A DNA stretch of 33,048 nt from a virus. Position 1 is the stretch's first letter. Each line of letters begins with the position of its first letter. The position numbers and the translations under genes were made by a program. The notes beneath the pieces are model-generated. The model was not told where the DNA came from. It was given only the letters and a program-made list of their open reading frames with translations, and did not search any database. Shown here piece by piece: positions 1 through 8,377 of the stretch. Location: IMG/VR virus record IMGVR_UViG_3300009149_000153, positions 1 to 33,048 of that record. One strand, 5' to 3'.

Positions 1-37
1 TCTCGGCTTTCTCGCAAAGTGTTGATTTTGGTACGGA

Positions 38-85
38 TTCCCGTGGGGCTTTCCCGTGGGGCATAAATGGGGTAAAATTTTCCCA
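38..85. repeat. Direct repeats and palindrome upstream of the small terminase gene
   Basis: The 12-mer TTCCCGTGGGGC occurs at 38-49 and again at 51-62, so the two copies are 13 bp apart. It is followed by an interrupted palindrome at 68-85, in which GGG and CCC arms flank AAAATTTT. Repeats just upstream of a small terminase gene are where cos or pac recognition elements lie in lambda-like phages. That link is by position only. The TAAAAT at 73-78 could also be a -10 element, but no convincing -35 precedes it. A frame open from the left edge to the TAA at 64-66 is too short to call as the end of a gene. Confidence 0.4.
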
Positions 86-108
86 CAGAAACAACCAGGG
101 CTAACAAC

Positions 109-798
109 ATGAGCAAGCAACGCCTAGTCGGCAGACTTGAGCTGTCGCGCAGGCTCACAGGGGCGACCAAATCCACGGTGTACCGCCAGTGTGAGAAGGG
201 GGGGAAACTGCACGCCGCCATGGTAGGGGACAAGATCGACCTTGAGCACAAAAACGCAAAAATGTACTGTGCCGAGTTCGGGTACGTCGAGCCGGACATC
301 GTGGCGGAGCGGGCAAAGGCGGCAAAGGCGGCCACGGCTAAAGCCAAGAGCATGCCGCAGTACGACACGGCCCCACCGGCGCACGACACTATCGCACCAG
401 ACCACGACGGCGACGACGAAGACCTCGACGCGCTGGGCTTCATGGGCCTGCCGCTGCGGGAGATCGTCAAGCGGTACGGGAGGCAGGCACAGTTCAAGGA
501 GTACGTGGCCGCCTACAAAATCCTAGTGCAGACACAGGCGGCCGAGGAGAAGATGGCCCGCGACCGCAAAGAGTACGCGCACTTTTCGCACATCGAGCGG
601 CTGGCTATGCACATCGACGGCCTGCACAAAATGCTGCTGACCGACGCGGCGAAGAACATCGCCGACACTTCAAAAACACTGACGGCCGCGGGCGCAAGCG
701 ACGTCGAGGTGCGCAAGGCCGTCACCAAAGTGCTGGAGCAAGTCATAAAAATGGCCAAGGCCAACTCAGACAGGATCATACGCAGTGCAAAGTCATAA
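109..798 (+). CDS. terS: Terminase small subunit, DNA-recognition component (putative)
   Basis: This 229-aa protein sits directly before the large terminase, where lambda-like phages keep the small subunit. The first ~45 residues look like the winged-helix DNA-binding domain of Nu1-type proteins: LVGRLELSRRLTGATKSTVY followed by a basic, lysine-containing wing. A low-complexity Ala/Lys and Asp-rich linker (about 65-110) leads to a helical, probably oligomerising and TerL-binding C-terminal half. The role would be to recognise the packaging site and load the large subunit. The ATG has an AGGG ribosome binding site eight bases upstream. The end overlaps the large-subunit start by 14 bases. Fold and position support the call; no signature motif is decisive. 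Confidence 0.75.
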   Translation: MSKQRLVGRLELSRRLTGATKSTVYRQCEKGGKLHAAMVGDKIDLEHKNAKMYCAEFGYVEPDIVAERAKAAKAATAKAKSMPQYDTAPPAHDTIAPDHDGDDEDLDALGFMGLPLREIVKRYGRQAQFKEYVAAYKILVQTQAAEEKMARDRKEYAHFSHIERLAMHIDGLHKMLLTDAAKNIADTSKTLTAAGASDVEVRKAVTKVLEQVIKMAKANSDRIIRSAKS

Positions 799-2791
799 CG
801 ATTATTTTCACGACACCGCCAACCGCGTGGCCGACTTACTAGCCGCCACGGCAGAGCGTCACGTCCTGCTGTCCCCGAGCGAATGGGCAGAGACTCGGCG
901 CTACCTCCCGAGCCAAACCACCGCACGCCCTGGGCCGTTTAGCTGGGACCCGACGCCGTATTGGCGCGAGCCGCTGGACTGCATGAGCCAGGAAAGCGGC
1001 GTCCATTTCGTCGCGATTCAAAAGGGCGCACAGGTGGCCGCAACGGTCGGTGTGCTCGAGAACGTGATCGGGTATTACGCAGAGCACGTGCGCACCATGC
1101 CGGTGTTGTTCTTCACGGCGGACGACGGGCTGGCGAAACTGCGCATGGACGTCAACATCGTGCCCATGTTCCAAAGCTCGGGTTTTGACGACATCATCCA
1201 GTCGAATGACACGATGCGAAAGGGCAAGCAGGGCCTAACGAATACGAAGATCGAGTGGGCGGGCGGCGGATACCTGATCCCCCTTGGCGCGATTAACGAG
1301 GCGAAACAGCGGTCGTTGTCTGCCCCCATCCTGCTGCGAGACGAGGCAAGCGGCTGGCCGCTGGTGGTCGGACGTGACGGCGACCCGATGAAGACGACCG
1401 AGACGCGGACGAACTCATACGAACTGACACGCAAGATCCTCGACCTGTCGACCCCGACCATCGTCGGCACCGACGTGATCTCCAAACGGTTCGCGCTGGG
1501 CGATCAGCGGTACTACTTCGTGCCGTGTATTCACTGCGGCGAAAAGCAGGTCCTACGCTTTCGCGGCACGAACAAAGAGACGGGCTTGATCTACGGGCTA
1601 AACTGGGAGACAGAGCAAACCGAGACAGGGCGCACCGTGGTGTCCGGGTCCGTGCGGTACACGTGCAAGCACTGCGCGGGTGACATGGTGAACGAGCACA
1701 AGGCGCTGATCATGCCGCAGGGGGAGTGGCGCCCGACGGCCAGACCATCCCAGCCCGATTTCAGGTCGTACCACATCTCGGCACTGTATGCGCCGTCCTT
1801 CGCCCGCACATGGGAGGCAATCGCCCGCGCATGGGTGGAGGCATGGGACGACGAGGAGAACCGCCACAAAGACATCGAAAAATTGCAGGTATTTTATAAC
1901 AACGACCTTGGGGAGCCCTTCGAGGCCCGCACCGATAAACTAAAAGCGCACCAGGTCAGCCCGCACAAACGCGCGGCATACCGAAGCGGCGAGCTGCCAA
2001 TGGCGCACGCTATGGAACGCGCAGGCGGACCGATTGAGATCATCACCATGGCGGTGGACGTCCAGGAGAAGTGGCTCGCGGTCAAAGTCATGGCCTGGGC
2101 CCCGAGTGCAGACAGCGCAGGGTACAACGCGTACATGGTCGAGTACATCGTCATCGAGGGCGACTGCACGTCGCCAGACTCGCAGGCGTGGGAAGACCTG
2201 GCCGAGTTGATCGACGCGAAGACGTACTCGGCGGGCGGGCGTGACTTCCGCATCGCGATTACAATGGTCGACGCGTCGTACTTGTCCGACACGGTGTACT
2301 CGTTCTGCGGTCAGTGGGATGCGGGCGTTTACCCCCTGCGCGGCCGAGACAAACCGCTGAAAGGGTCACGCATTAAAGAATTTGACATGCTGCAAAACGC
2401 CACGGGCGTGAGATATTGCGCGGTCACGGTGGACCTGTACAAAGACCGATGGTCGCACGCGTTGGCACGACAGTGGAACGGGTTAGGCACCCTGCCCCGC
2501 AACACGTGGTCAGCCCCGATAGACATCGAAGACAAGACGCTAAACCACTTGACCGTCGAGTACAAGTGCCAGCAAAAGGACCCCAAATCGGGCAAAGTGC
2601 TCGGCACATATTGGCACCGCCCGAACAACGCAAGGCAGGAGCTGTGGGACTTGCTCATGTACAACACGGCAGCGCTGGAAATGGTCGCGTATGACGTGTG
2701 CGAGCAGATGGCGGGCATCGACGCGCTAGTCTGGCCCGAGTTTTGGGCGTTGGCTAAGGAGGGCTTGTACTGGACGCCGTCCGCTCAGTAA
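785..2791 (+). CDS. terL: Terminase large subunit, lambda gpA family
   Basis: A 668-aa packaging ATPase-nuclease of the gpA family, close to the usual ~640 aa. After an N-terminal region with the family's WDPTPYWREPLDCM-type sequence comes a P-loop-like QKGAQVAATVG at 79-89. This is a deviant Walker A, as is normal in gpA. Two cysteine pairs, C248/C251 and C294/C297, resemble the zinc-binding insertion of this family. AVDVQ around D425 begins the nuclease half and is a candidate metal-ligand site. The protein would translocate DNA through the portal and cut it at cos or pac. The start is GTG inside the end of the small-subunit gene; no ATG with a better ribosome binding site lies nearby. Translation is probably coupled to terS. 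Confidence 0.95.
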   Translation: MQSHNDYFHDTANRVADLLAATAERHVLLSPSEWAETRRYLPSQTTARPGPFSWDPTPYWREPLDCMSQESGVHFVAIQKGAQVAATVGVLENVIGYYAEHVRTMPVLFFTADDGLAKLRMDVNIVPMFQSSGFDDIIQSNDTMRKGKQGLTNTKIEWAGGGYLIPLGAINEAKQRSLSAPILLRDEASGWPLVVGRDGDPMKTTETRTNSYELTRKILDLSTPTIVGTDVISKRFALGDQRYYFVPCIHCGEKQVLRFRGTNKETGLIYGLNWETEQTETGRTVVSGSVRYTCKHCAGDMVNEHKALIMPQGEWRPTARPSQPDFRSYHISALYAPSFARTWEAIARAWVEAWDDEENRHKDIEKLQVFYNNDLGEPFEARTDKLKAHQVSPHKRAAYRSGELPMAHAMERAGGPIEIITMAVDVQEKWLAVKVMAWAPSADSAGYNAYMVEYIVIEGDCTSPDSQAWEDLAELIDAKTYSAGGRDFRIAITMVDASYLSDTVYSFCGQWDAGVYPLRGRDKPLKGSRIKEFDMLQNATGVRYCAVTVDLYKDRWSHALARQWNGLGTLPRNTWSAPIDIEDKTLNHLTVEYKCQQKDPKSGKVLGTYWHRPNNARQELWDLLMYNTAALEMVAYDVCEQMAGIDALVWPEFWALAKEGLYWTPSAQ

Positions 2792-2825
2792 AGTGAGGTA
2801 TTGCAAAGGGCGCGCGCGGTCGCAG

Positions 2826-2854
2826 TTGACGCGCAGCCCTGCGGGGTTTATCAT
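2826..2854 (+). promoter_or_regulatory. Sigma70-like promoter before the gpW-like and portal genes
   Basis: TTGACG (2826-2831) and TATCAT (2849-2854) are separated by 17 bases. Each hexamer differs from consensus at one position. The spacer holds the inverted repeat CGCAG-CC-CTGCG (2832-2843), a possible operator. It lies in the 91-base gap between the large terminase and the next gene, so the head operon could be transcribed separately from the terminase genes. Not tested; sequence match only. Confidence 0.55.
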
Positions 2855-2882
2855 TGAATTAATTTTACTCGGAGGCGTTTCG

Positions 2883-3161
2883 ATGTCTTGCACTCAATTT
2901 GAACTAGACCACATTGCAAAACTGCAGGCACTGCTGACCGCCTACCTCGACGCAATAACGGCCCTTTTGGTCGGCGGCGTGCGCGAGTACCGCCTCAGCA
3001 CCGGCCAAGGCGACCAGATGGTCAAGCGCGAGGACGTCAACACCTTGCAGGAGACGTACGGCCTCGTGTGGCAGCAGTATGACGCCCTGTGCGCGCGCTG
3101 CGCCAACGGTGGCGCCGTCCAGCAAGTACCGTGGGGGGCAGCGCCGTGGCTTCGATTCTAG
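2883..3161 (+). CDS. gpW-like head-tail joining protein (putative)
   Basis: A 92-aa protein between the large terminase and the portal, exactly where lambda places gpW (68 aa). The sequence has an N-terminal helix, then a basic beta-hairpin-like stretch (GGVREYRLSTGQ, with D and V spacing resembling gpW), then a second helix ending near ETYGLVWQQYDAL. A gpW-like protein would close the filled head beneath the portal. The ATG at 2883 was chosen because GGAGG sits at 2871-2875. A longer frame open upstream has no ribosome binding site and overlaps the promoter. The last 16 bases overlap the portal start. Assignment rests mainly on position; a different small head protein is possible. Confidence 0.55.
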   Translation: MSCTQFELDHIAKLQALLTAYLDAITALLVGGVREYRLSTGQGDQMVKREDVNTLQETYGLVWQQYDALCARCANGGAVQQVPWGAAPWLRF

Positions 3162-4846
3162 ACCGTTTTAAGCGCAAGCCGACAGCCGTGCCGCAAACCG
3201 CGGTCGAGCCTACGAGCTACGGGTTTTCACACACCGCGGTCGAGTACAACGCCGCACCGGTGGAAGCCTACGCGCCTGAGGGGTACGGGTACTCGGGGTC
3301 ATATTTCAACGTCAACGACGGTGAGAAGTACGCAGGGGGCCTCGGCCCCGTGCCGATCACCGTCACTGACTACTGGGCGCTGCGTGAGCGTTCCGCGTCG
3401 TTTTTCAAAACCAATCTTTACGCGCGCGGCATTATCCGCAGATTCGTAACCAACGTAATCAACACCGGCTTGTCCCTAGAAGCGGACCCAATCGAGAACC
3501 TGATCCCCAACGTCGCGGACGACAGTCTGTCGGAGTGGGCGATCGATGTCGAGGACAAGTTCAGCGCGTGGGCCTCCTTGTCAGACGTCTGCCACTTCAG
3601 CGGGCAGCACACGTTTGGCGAGATCGAGCGCTACGCGTACCGCGAGGCCCTTATCGAGGGCGACGTGCTGGTGGTCGAGCACCACAACGCCAAGACCCAA
3701 CTGCCAAGTTACGAACTGATCAAGGGCAACCTGGTGCAGTCCCCGCTCGGCTCGCTTGGGGAAGGGCTAGGGCTGGCCAAGGGCAACACAATCGAACACG
3801 GCGTCGAGCTAGACGCCAACCGCAGACCCGTCGCATATTGGGTCGTACAGCGAGACTTTAAGCACAAGCGCATCCCCGCCCGCGGCAGTCGCGGCAGGCT
3901 GGTGTCGTGGTTGTATTTTGCCACAGACAAACGCCACGACGACGTCCGCGGCGAGCCCCTGGTGTCCTTGTGTATGCAATCCGTCGGCGAGATCGACAAG
4001 TACCGCGACAGCACGCAGCGCAAAGCGACACTAAACGCCATGCTCGCGATGTTCTTCTACCAATCGCCCGAGAGCAAAGTGCCAAACAGCCGCCCGATCA
4101 CCGCTGGTGCAAACCGACGGGTGCAGGGTAGCACGCAGTTAGCAGACGGCAGCGAGTACAAGCTCAATATTGCCAGCTCTACACCAGGCATCGTATACGA
4201 GTCACTGCCGCCGGGCATGGAGCCAAAGGGCTTCACGAGCGACGGCACCGACGAGAAGTTCGGCGACTTTGAGGACGCGGTCATCAACGGCATAGCGTGG
4301 GGGCTCGGGATACCTAAGTCCGTGTTGACTATGATGTTTAGCAATTCATACAGCGCAAGCCGAGGCGAGATCAAAGAATTTAACATGACGCTGGGCGTCG
4401 AGCGTAACCGATTCGCGGACACGTTCACGCGCCTGGTGTACCGCTCGTGGCTCGTGGCCATGACGCTGACGCGCCGCATAGACGCGCCGGGCATGTTGGA
4501 GGCGTACCGCGACCCGATGAAGTTCGACACGTACGCAGCGTGGACCAATTCCAATTGGTTCGGCGCGGTTAAAGAGGCGGTCGACCTACCGAAGGAAGTC
4601 AAAGGGCTGGAGATGATGGCCGCGAACGGGTACTCGACCAACAGCATGAACAGCCGCCAGCTAACCAATACCCGATTTACAACAAACATTAAACGCGTGG
4701 CACGTGAGAACAAACTCAAAGCGGACGCCATGCGCCCAACACTCGAACTAGAGAAAGAGTACGGCGCGGAGCAAGTGGCCGCCGTCGGGGCTAAACTCCA
4801 ACTGGTCGCAAACTCAGGAGACGAAGACGCATGGCTAGAACAGTGA
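3146..4846 (+). CDS. Portal protein, lambda gpB family
   Basis: A 566-aa portal of the lambda family (gpB is 533 aa). It forms the dodecameric ring at the head vertex through which DNA enters and leaves, and it nucleates procapsid assembly. Family features are the N-terminal FFKTNLYARGIIRRFVTNVI helix region, a DVLVVEH-containing clip and wing region, and a conserved IPKSVLTMMFSNSYSASRGE segment in the crown-proximal part. The GTG at 3146 is preferred over an in-frame start 57 bases upstream because the G-rich TGGGGGG precedes it at the right distance and the resulting N-terminus begins ASILDRFKRKP. It overlaps the joiner gene by 16 bases and the next gene by 16 bases. Confidence 0.94.
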   Translation: MASILDRFKRKPTAVPQTAVEPTSYGFSHTAVEYNAAPVEAYAPEGYGYSGSYFNVNDGEKYAGGLGPVPITVTDYWALRERSASFFKTNLYARGIIRRFVTNVINTGLSLEADPIENLIPNVADDSLSEWAIDVEDKFSAWASLSDVCHFSGQHTFGEIERYAYREALIEGDVLVVEHHNAKTQLPSYELIKGNLVQSPLGSLGEGLGLAKGNTIEHGVELDANRRPVAYWVVQRDFKHKRIPARGSRGRLVSWLYFATDKRHDDVRGEPLVSLCMQSVGEIDKYRDSTQRKATLNAMLAMFFYQSPESKVPNSRPITAGANRRVQGSTQLADGSEYKLNIASSTPGIVYESLPPGMEPKGFTSDGTDEKFGDFEDAVINGIAWGLGIPKSVLTMMFSNSYSASRGEIKEFNMTLGVERNRFADTFTRLVYRSWLVAMTLTRRIDAPGMLEAYRDPMKFDTYAAWTNSNWFGAVKEAVDLPKEVKGLEMMAANGYSTNSMNSRQLTNTRFTTNIKRVARENKLKADAMRPTLELEKEYGAEQVAAVGAKLQLVANSGDEDAWLEQ

Positions 4847-5073
4847 TCACATTAACGGACGCCTGGCAGCAGGTGGCGGCGGGGGCATGTGTTTTGCGCG
4901 TGGCGTCGACAGGGGGCCGCGCGCTGGCCAAGATAAGCCTAAACCAGACGGCCAGCGACGTTGCAGCAACGGAGGACTTGATGTCCCCCGGTGCGCAGTA
5001 CGCCCAGAACGAGGCAAAGCCCGTTTTTGCCAAGGGTGCGGACGTGATTGTAGTCGTCGACACGGCGGGGTAA
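4831..5073 (+). CDS. Small virion-region protein of unknown function
   Basis: An 80-aa protein not recognised by family. It starts with ATG after a clear AGGAG, inside the last codons of the portal gene, so it is co-translated with the portal. The composition suggests a compact beta-rich fold (alternating hydrophobics at ITLTDAWQQV, CVLRVAS and DVIVVVDTAG) with a single Cys in the middle and no membrane segment. Lambda has no gene at this place, but many other phages carry small beta proteins between portal and protease. A head accessory or decoration role is a guess from location. Confidence 0.7.
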   Translation: MARTVITLTDAWQQVAAGACVLRVASTGGRALAKISLNQTASDVAATEDLMSPGAQYAQNEAKPVFAKGADVIVVVDTAG

Positions 5074-5077
5074 AGAC

Positions 5078-5647
5078 ATGATTCTCAAGCTTGATAAAAT
5101 CAACGCCATTCTAGGCGGACTTCTCGGCGCCGGCCAAGCGTCCGCGCCCTTCAACGGCACCCCCGCAAACGTGCTCGTGTCAAACGGCAACGTCGCGGGC
5201 ACGGTGGTCACTGCGGGCACTAACGTATTTGTGATCGCTAACCTAACTAACGACCTATTACCACCCGCACCCGGGTACGACGCGTACTTCGACTCGGCCG
5301 CGGCAGGCAAGGCCATGATTAAGTGCATAGCGCCGACAACGCAATCGTACCGCATCGACTTTAGCGGGACAGTTGTCGCAGCTAACCCTGCGACTGTTGA
5401 CGGGGCGCTAGTCGTTAATATTGAAAGTAGCTTAGGATTGGGCAATGTGTTCACCGGCGGGACTAAGCCTTACCCGCTCGGTCCCGGTCGAGGGCCTACC
5501 CCGTCGTCGACTGGCATTTCGGTAACGGTTTACGGGTCAATACAGAACGGTGAGGTGTTGTTCTTTAGGTTATCATCGAACAGGGCGGACACGCTAACGC
5601 TAACCGACCTGATAGTTATCGCCACGGTGATCAAGCCGGCGGCGTAA
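5078..5647 (+). CDS. Hypothetical head-module protein, possible accessory structural protein
   Basis: A 189-aa protein, not recognised. The N-terminal 20 residues form an amphipathic helix (MILKLDKINAILGGLLG). The rest is rich in Gly, Thr, Val and Asn with many short beta-like stretches, plus a flexible Gly/Pro/Ser loop near residue 135. This profile fits a secreted-type or virion-surface beta-sandwich rather than an enzyme. It begins four bases after the preceding stop and is followed by a strong AAGGAGG before the protease gene, so it belongs to the head operon. An accessory head fibre or decoration function is possible but unproven. Confidence 0.65.
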   Translation: MILKLDKINAILGGLLGAGQASAPFNGTPANVLVSNGNVAGTVVTAGTNVFVIANLTNDLLPPAPGYDAYFDSAAAGKAMIKCIAPTTQSYRIDFSGTVVAANPATVDGALVVNIESSLGLGNVFTGGTKPYPLGPGRGPTPSSTGISVTVYGSIQNGEVLFFRLSSNRADTLTLTDLIVIATVIKPAA

Positions 5648-5677
5648 AACCACACATCAAATTAAGGAGGCCCGGCA

Positions 5678-6835
5678 ATGCCTTGGCTATTAGACCCAAC
5701 TGTGCAACAAGCACTAGAAGCGGCCCAACCGCTAACACAGGCGCAGATCGACACGGCCATGGCTGCACTGGGCGGCCCAAGTGGTAACGCTGACCGCGTG
5801 CTAGTGACGTCCGGCGACTCCGCGACTATCAGCATTACAGGCGTGATGACCTCGCGCCCGTCGTGGATGGCGTTCTACTTCGGCGGGGGTAACACCCTCT
5901 ACGGCGACTTAGCAGCGGCGATCAACACAGTCGAAATGGACCCGAACATTAAGTCGGTGGACTTCCTCGTCAACTCAGGCGGGGGCGAAGCGCAACCGGC
6001 TGTCGACCTGGGAGACATGATCGCAGGCATGAAGAAACCGACACGCGCCCTAGTGCAAACGGCGGCGAGTGCGGCATACTGGGCGGCGTCACAGGCGGAC
6101 ACCGTCGTGGCGCTTAGTCGCGCGAGTCGCGTCGGCTCAATCGGGGCGGCGACAATGGCATACAAGCCGAGCGCGCAGTCCGTGGTCGACATCGCCAGCA
6201 CGAACGCCCCAAACAAGCGCCCAGACCCAGAAACAGCGGAAGGCCTCGCGGTCATACGCGCGGAGCTGGACGAGTTCCACGACCTTTTTGCCACGGCGGT
6301 GGCGGTAGGGCGTGACAAATCAATCGAAACGGTTAATAATACATTCGGACGCGGCGGCATGATGCTGGCGCAGAAAGCCCTCGAGGCCGGGATGATCGAC
6401 TCGATATGCATTCAAGAATCAAAACCCAAGGCGAAAGCCTCAGCAACAGGAGCCATGACAATGGATCTAGCAACACTACAGGCCCAGCACCCGGCGCTTC
6501 ACGCCCAGGTATTAGCGGAAGGCCACAAGCAGGGCGTGGCGGCAGAGCTAGACCGCGCCAAGTTCCACGCAAAGATGGGCACTAAAACCGGTGCAGTCGC
6601 AGTCGCGATGGCAGCTATCGCCGCGGGCACCGCAAAAGACGACGGCGAAACGATGGCGGAGTACCTAACGTGCAACGCTAACAACGCCGATTTAGCAGGC
6701 CGCCTGGCTGACGAGCAAGCGCTCGCAGGCAACGCCCCCGCAGCGGAAGACGAAGGCGTCAAGCAGAAGTTAGTCGCAGACGCTGCGACCAACGCCGCAT
6801 TGGCTGCCCTTGGCTTAGAACCGGTAGGAGCGTAA
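5678..6835 (+). CDS. Head maturation protease, S49 (SppA/gpC-like), with C-terminal scaffold region
   Basis: A 385-aa protein with an S49 peptidase domain at about 40-250 and a scaffold-like C-terminal extension. The oxyanion-region SGGG lies at 100-103. The probable nucleophile is Ser131 in TAASAAYWAA, matching the AS-GG-Y type motif of SppA and lambda gpC. VGSIGA (152-157) follows as usual. Lys180 in APNKRPDP is the best candidate for the general base. The protease would cleave scaffold and portal-associated proteins during procapsid maturation. Residues 262-385 are Ala/Gln/Glu-rich and helical and can also be made alone from an internal start, as in lambda C/Nu3. The strong AAGGAGG at 5664-5670 fixes the ATG. 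The decoration gene follows at once. Confidence 0.92.
   Translation: MPWLLDPTVQQALEAAQPLTQAQIDTAMAALGGPSGNADRVLVTSGDSATISITGVMTSRPSWMAFYFGGGNTLYGDLAAAINTVEMDPNIKSVDFLVNSGGGEAQPAVDLGDMIAGMKKPTRALVQTAASAAYWAASQADTVVALSRASRVGSIGAATMAYKPSAQSVVDIASTNAPNKRPDPETAEGLAVIRAELDEFHDLFATAVAVGRDKSIETVNNTFGRGGMMLAQKALEAGMIDSICIQESKPKAKASATGAMTMDLATLQAQHPALHAQVLAEGHKQGVAAELDRAKFHAKMGTKTGAVAVAMAAIAAGTAKDDGETMAEYLTCNANNADLAGRLADEQALAGNAPAAEDEGVKQKLVADAATNAALAALGLEPVGA
6461..6835 (+). CDS. Nested scaffold protein, internal in-frame start of the protease gene
   Basis: An ATG at codon 262 of the protease gene is preceded by AGGAG at 6448-6452, eight bases away. Initiation there would give a 124-aa protein that is the protease's C-terminal part. 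It begins MDLATLQAQHPALHAQVL and is charged, Ala-rich and probably alpha-helical. In lambda, Nu3 scaffold is made in exactly this way from the 3' end of gene C. Another ATG two bases after the AGGAG is too close to be favoured. The ribosome binding site and the precedent support the call; independent expression is inferred. Confidence 0.65.
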   Translation: MDLATLQAQHPALHAQVLAEGHKQGVAAELDRAKFHAKMGTKTGAVAVAMAAIAAGTAKDDGETMAEYLTCNANNADLAGRLADEQALAGNAPAAEDEGVKQKLVADAATNAALAALGLEPVGA

Positions 6836-6838
6836 ATC

Positions 6839-7228
6839 ATGGCTAATATCAACATTTCAAACCGCAAACTAAACGGCGTCGTCATCCTCGGCCCCGTGTT
6901 TGCAGACGCGACGCTGACTGCAGCGGGCGCAGGGACCTGGCCCGCGGGCGCAGTCCTTGGCAAAGTTACCGCCACAGGCAAGTATGTGCGATACACCACG
7001 GGCGCGGCTGACGGTTCGGAAGTACCAAAAGCGGTACTGACGCAGGCCGTAGAGTTCACCGCAGCGGGCGACCGCTCAGAACGCCCAGCGATCAGCGGCC
7101 AAGTTCGACGCGGCGACCCAGTCGACGGCGCAGGCGCGGCACTAACGGACGCGGCAATCGACCAGCTTCGCGACTTCACCATCATTGCACTGACTACGCA
7201 CCAGCAGTCAGCCCAAGATAACCAATAA
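6839..7228 (+). CDS. Head decoration protein, lambda gpD family
   Basis: A 129-aa protein (lambda gpD is 110 aa) between protease/scaffold and major capsid, the same order as lambda. The sequence follows the gpD pattern: a variable Asn-rich N-terminus, a beta-rich core with PAGAVLGKVTATGKYVRYT, and a C-terminal part containing AILTQAVEF-like text (here AVLTQAVEFTAAG) and a helix (DAAIDQLRDF). gpD trimers sit on the local three-fold axes of the expanded shell and stabilise it against internal DNA pressure. GTAGGAG lies just upstream of the ATG. The C-terminal Gln-rich tail (HQQSAQDNQ) is probably disordered. Confidence 0.88.
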   Translation: MANINISNRKLNGVVILGPVFADATLTAAGAGTWPAGAVLGKVTATGKYVRYTTGAADGSEVPKAVLTQAVEFTAAGDRSERPAISGQVRRGDPVDGAGAALTDAAIDQLRDFTIIALTTHQQSAQDNQ

Positions 7229-7242
7229 GGGAGGGCGCCCAA

Positions 7243-8325
7243 ATGCCTAATATTTTCGCAACAGGCTGGATGATGTTGTTCCAGCAAATGCGCCGCCCGA
7301 CGGGTGCGCTTCAAGCACTGTTTACGGTCAAGCCTGGCAACGTCTACGACGGCGACAAGGTCGAGATCGACATTCAGCGTTTTGGCGAAAAGGTAGCGGT
7401 GGCATTACGTCGCGGCACCGGTTCTAACCTGAACGACGCGGACATCGTGACGACTAAAGAGTTTACGCCCCCAACATACGGCGAAGCCTTCCCTGCAGAT
7501 GTTGCCGACCTGGTGAACCGTACCGCGGGTGTTGACCCGTACACGGACGGGTACGCAGGATACATGGGCAAGTTGATGGGCAAGCTGATGACGTATTTCA
7601 TGCTGTCTATGGACATGGTCACCCGTGGCGTCGAATTGCAGGCGTCGCAGATCCTGCAGACGGGCAAGTTAGTGTTAACCGGCTACGACGGCAACACGGT
7701 GTACGAGCTTGACTTCAAGCCAAAGGCGACGCACTTCCCTACCACGGGCACGGCGTGGTCGGCAGCAGGTAGCGACAAGCTGGGCGACTTAGAAGCCCTA
7801 GGCGACGTTATTCGCGCAGACGGCAAAGTCAATCCGACAGACCTATGGTTCGGCGCGACAGCCATGCGATTGTTTAAAGCTGACGAAGAAGTGCAGAAGC
7901 AGTTAGACAACCGCCGCATGTCCATCGGTGAAATCATGCCACGCCAAATGAACACGGGCGCAGTATACCAGGGCACGGTATGGATCGGCTCGTACGAGTA
8001 CCGCATGTGGACGTACCCGGAAGGCTACGAGAACCCGCAGACGGGCACGTACACGAAGTACATTGCAGACGACAAGGTGATCATGACGTCAGACCAGACA
8101 CGCTTTGACCGCACGTCGGCACGCATCCCGCTACCGCTTGGGCCTGACCCACGCCTAGCGAGTTTGGTGCCAGGCCGTATGACGGACCGCAGCATGGACT
8201 TAGACGTCACGCCAAACTTGTGGTGTACACCTAGCGGCGAACAGATCATGACGGACCTCAAGTCCCGCGTGCTCCTTGTTCCTGTTCAGATCGACGGCTT
8301 CGGCTGTTTAGACACCAACCCATAA
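7243..8325 (+). CDS. Major capsid protein, lambda gpE family (HK97 fold)
   Basis: A 360-aa major head protein (gpE is 341 aa). Features of the family are the TGALQALFTVKPG start, the spine and E-loop region with TTKEFTPPTYGEAFPADVAD, and the C-terminal part with SDQTRFDRTSARIPLPLGPD and the PVQIDGFGCLD ending. There is no N-terminal scaffold domain, which agrees with a separate scaffold. The ATG is preceded by GGGAGGG. A GC-rich hairpin follows the stop at 8333-8356, which may set the mRNA level relative to the genes downstream. Confidence 0.93.
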   Translation: MPNIFATGWMMLFQQMRRPTGALQALFTVKPGNVYDGDKVEIDIQRFGEKVAVALRRGTGSNLNDADIVTTKEFTPPTYGEAFPADVADLVNRTAGVDPYTDGYAGYMGKLMGKLMTYFMLSMDMVTRGVELQASQILQTGKLVLTGYDGNTVYELDFKPKATHFPTTGTAWSAAGSDKLGDLEALGDVIRADGKVNPTDLWFGATAMRLFKADEEVQKQLDNRRMSIGEIMPRQMNTGAVYQGTVWIGSYEYRMWTYPEGYENPQTGTYTKYIADDKVIMTSDQTRFDRTSARIPLPLGPDPRLASLVPGRMTDRSMDLDVTPNLWCTPSGEQIMTDLKSRVLLVPVQIDGFGCLDTNP

Positions 8326-8332
8326 ACCATAG

Positions 8333-8356
8333 GCGGCCCGCTCCCACAGGGGCCGC
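8333..8356 (+). other. GC-rich stem-loop after the major capsid gene
   Basis: GCGGCCC (8333-8339) can pair perfectly with GGGCCGC (8350-8356) around a 10-base loop. The direct repeat ACCATAGG flanks it (8326-8333 and 8360-8367). There is no T-run, so this is not a standard rho-independent terminator. It could be an mRNA-stabilising hairpin or a weak attenuator after the most highly expressed gene. Confidence 0.4.
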
Positions 8357-8377
8357 GATACCATAGGGGCTAGACCG

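Noticed and set aside
1-66. End of an upstream gene at the left edge (frame open to the TAA at 64-66)
   Set aside because: Only 21 codons are visible, they include the direct repeats, and no family is recognisable.
2793-2882. A longer start for the gpW-like gene just after the terminase stop
   Set aside because: No ribosome binding site, unlikely basic sequence, and it would cover a good promoter; the ATG at 2883 has GGAGG.
6499-7314. Minus-strand frames of 170-271 codons across the protease, decoration and sheath genes
   Set aside because: Shadows of firmly identified structural genes; they cross gene borders without regard to them.
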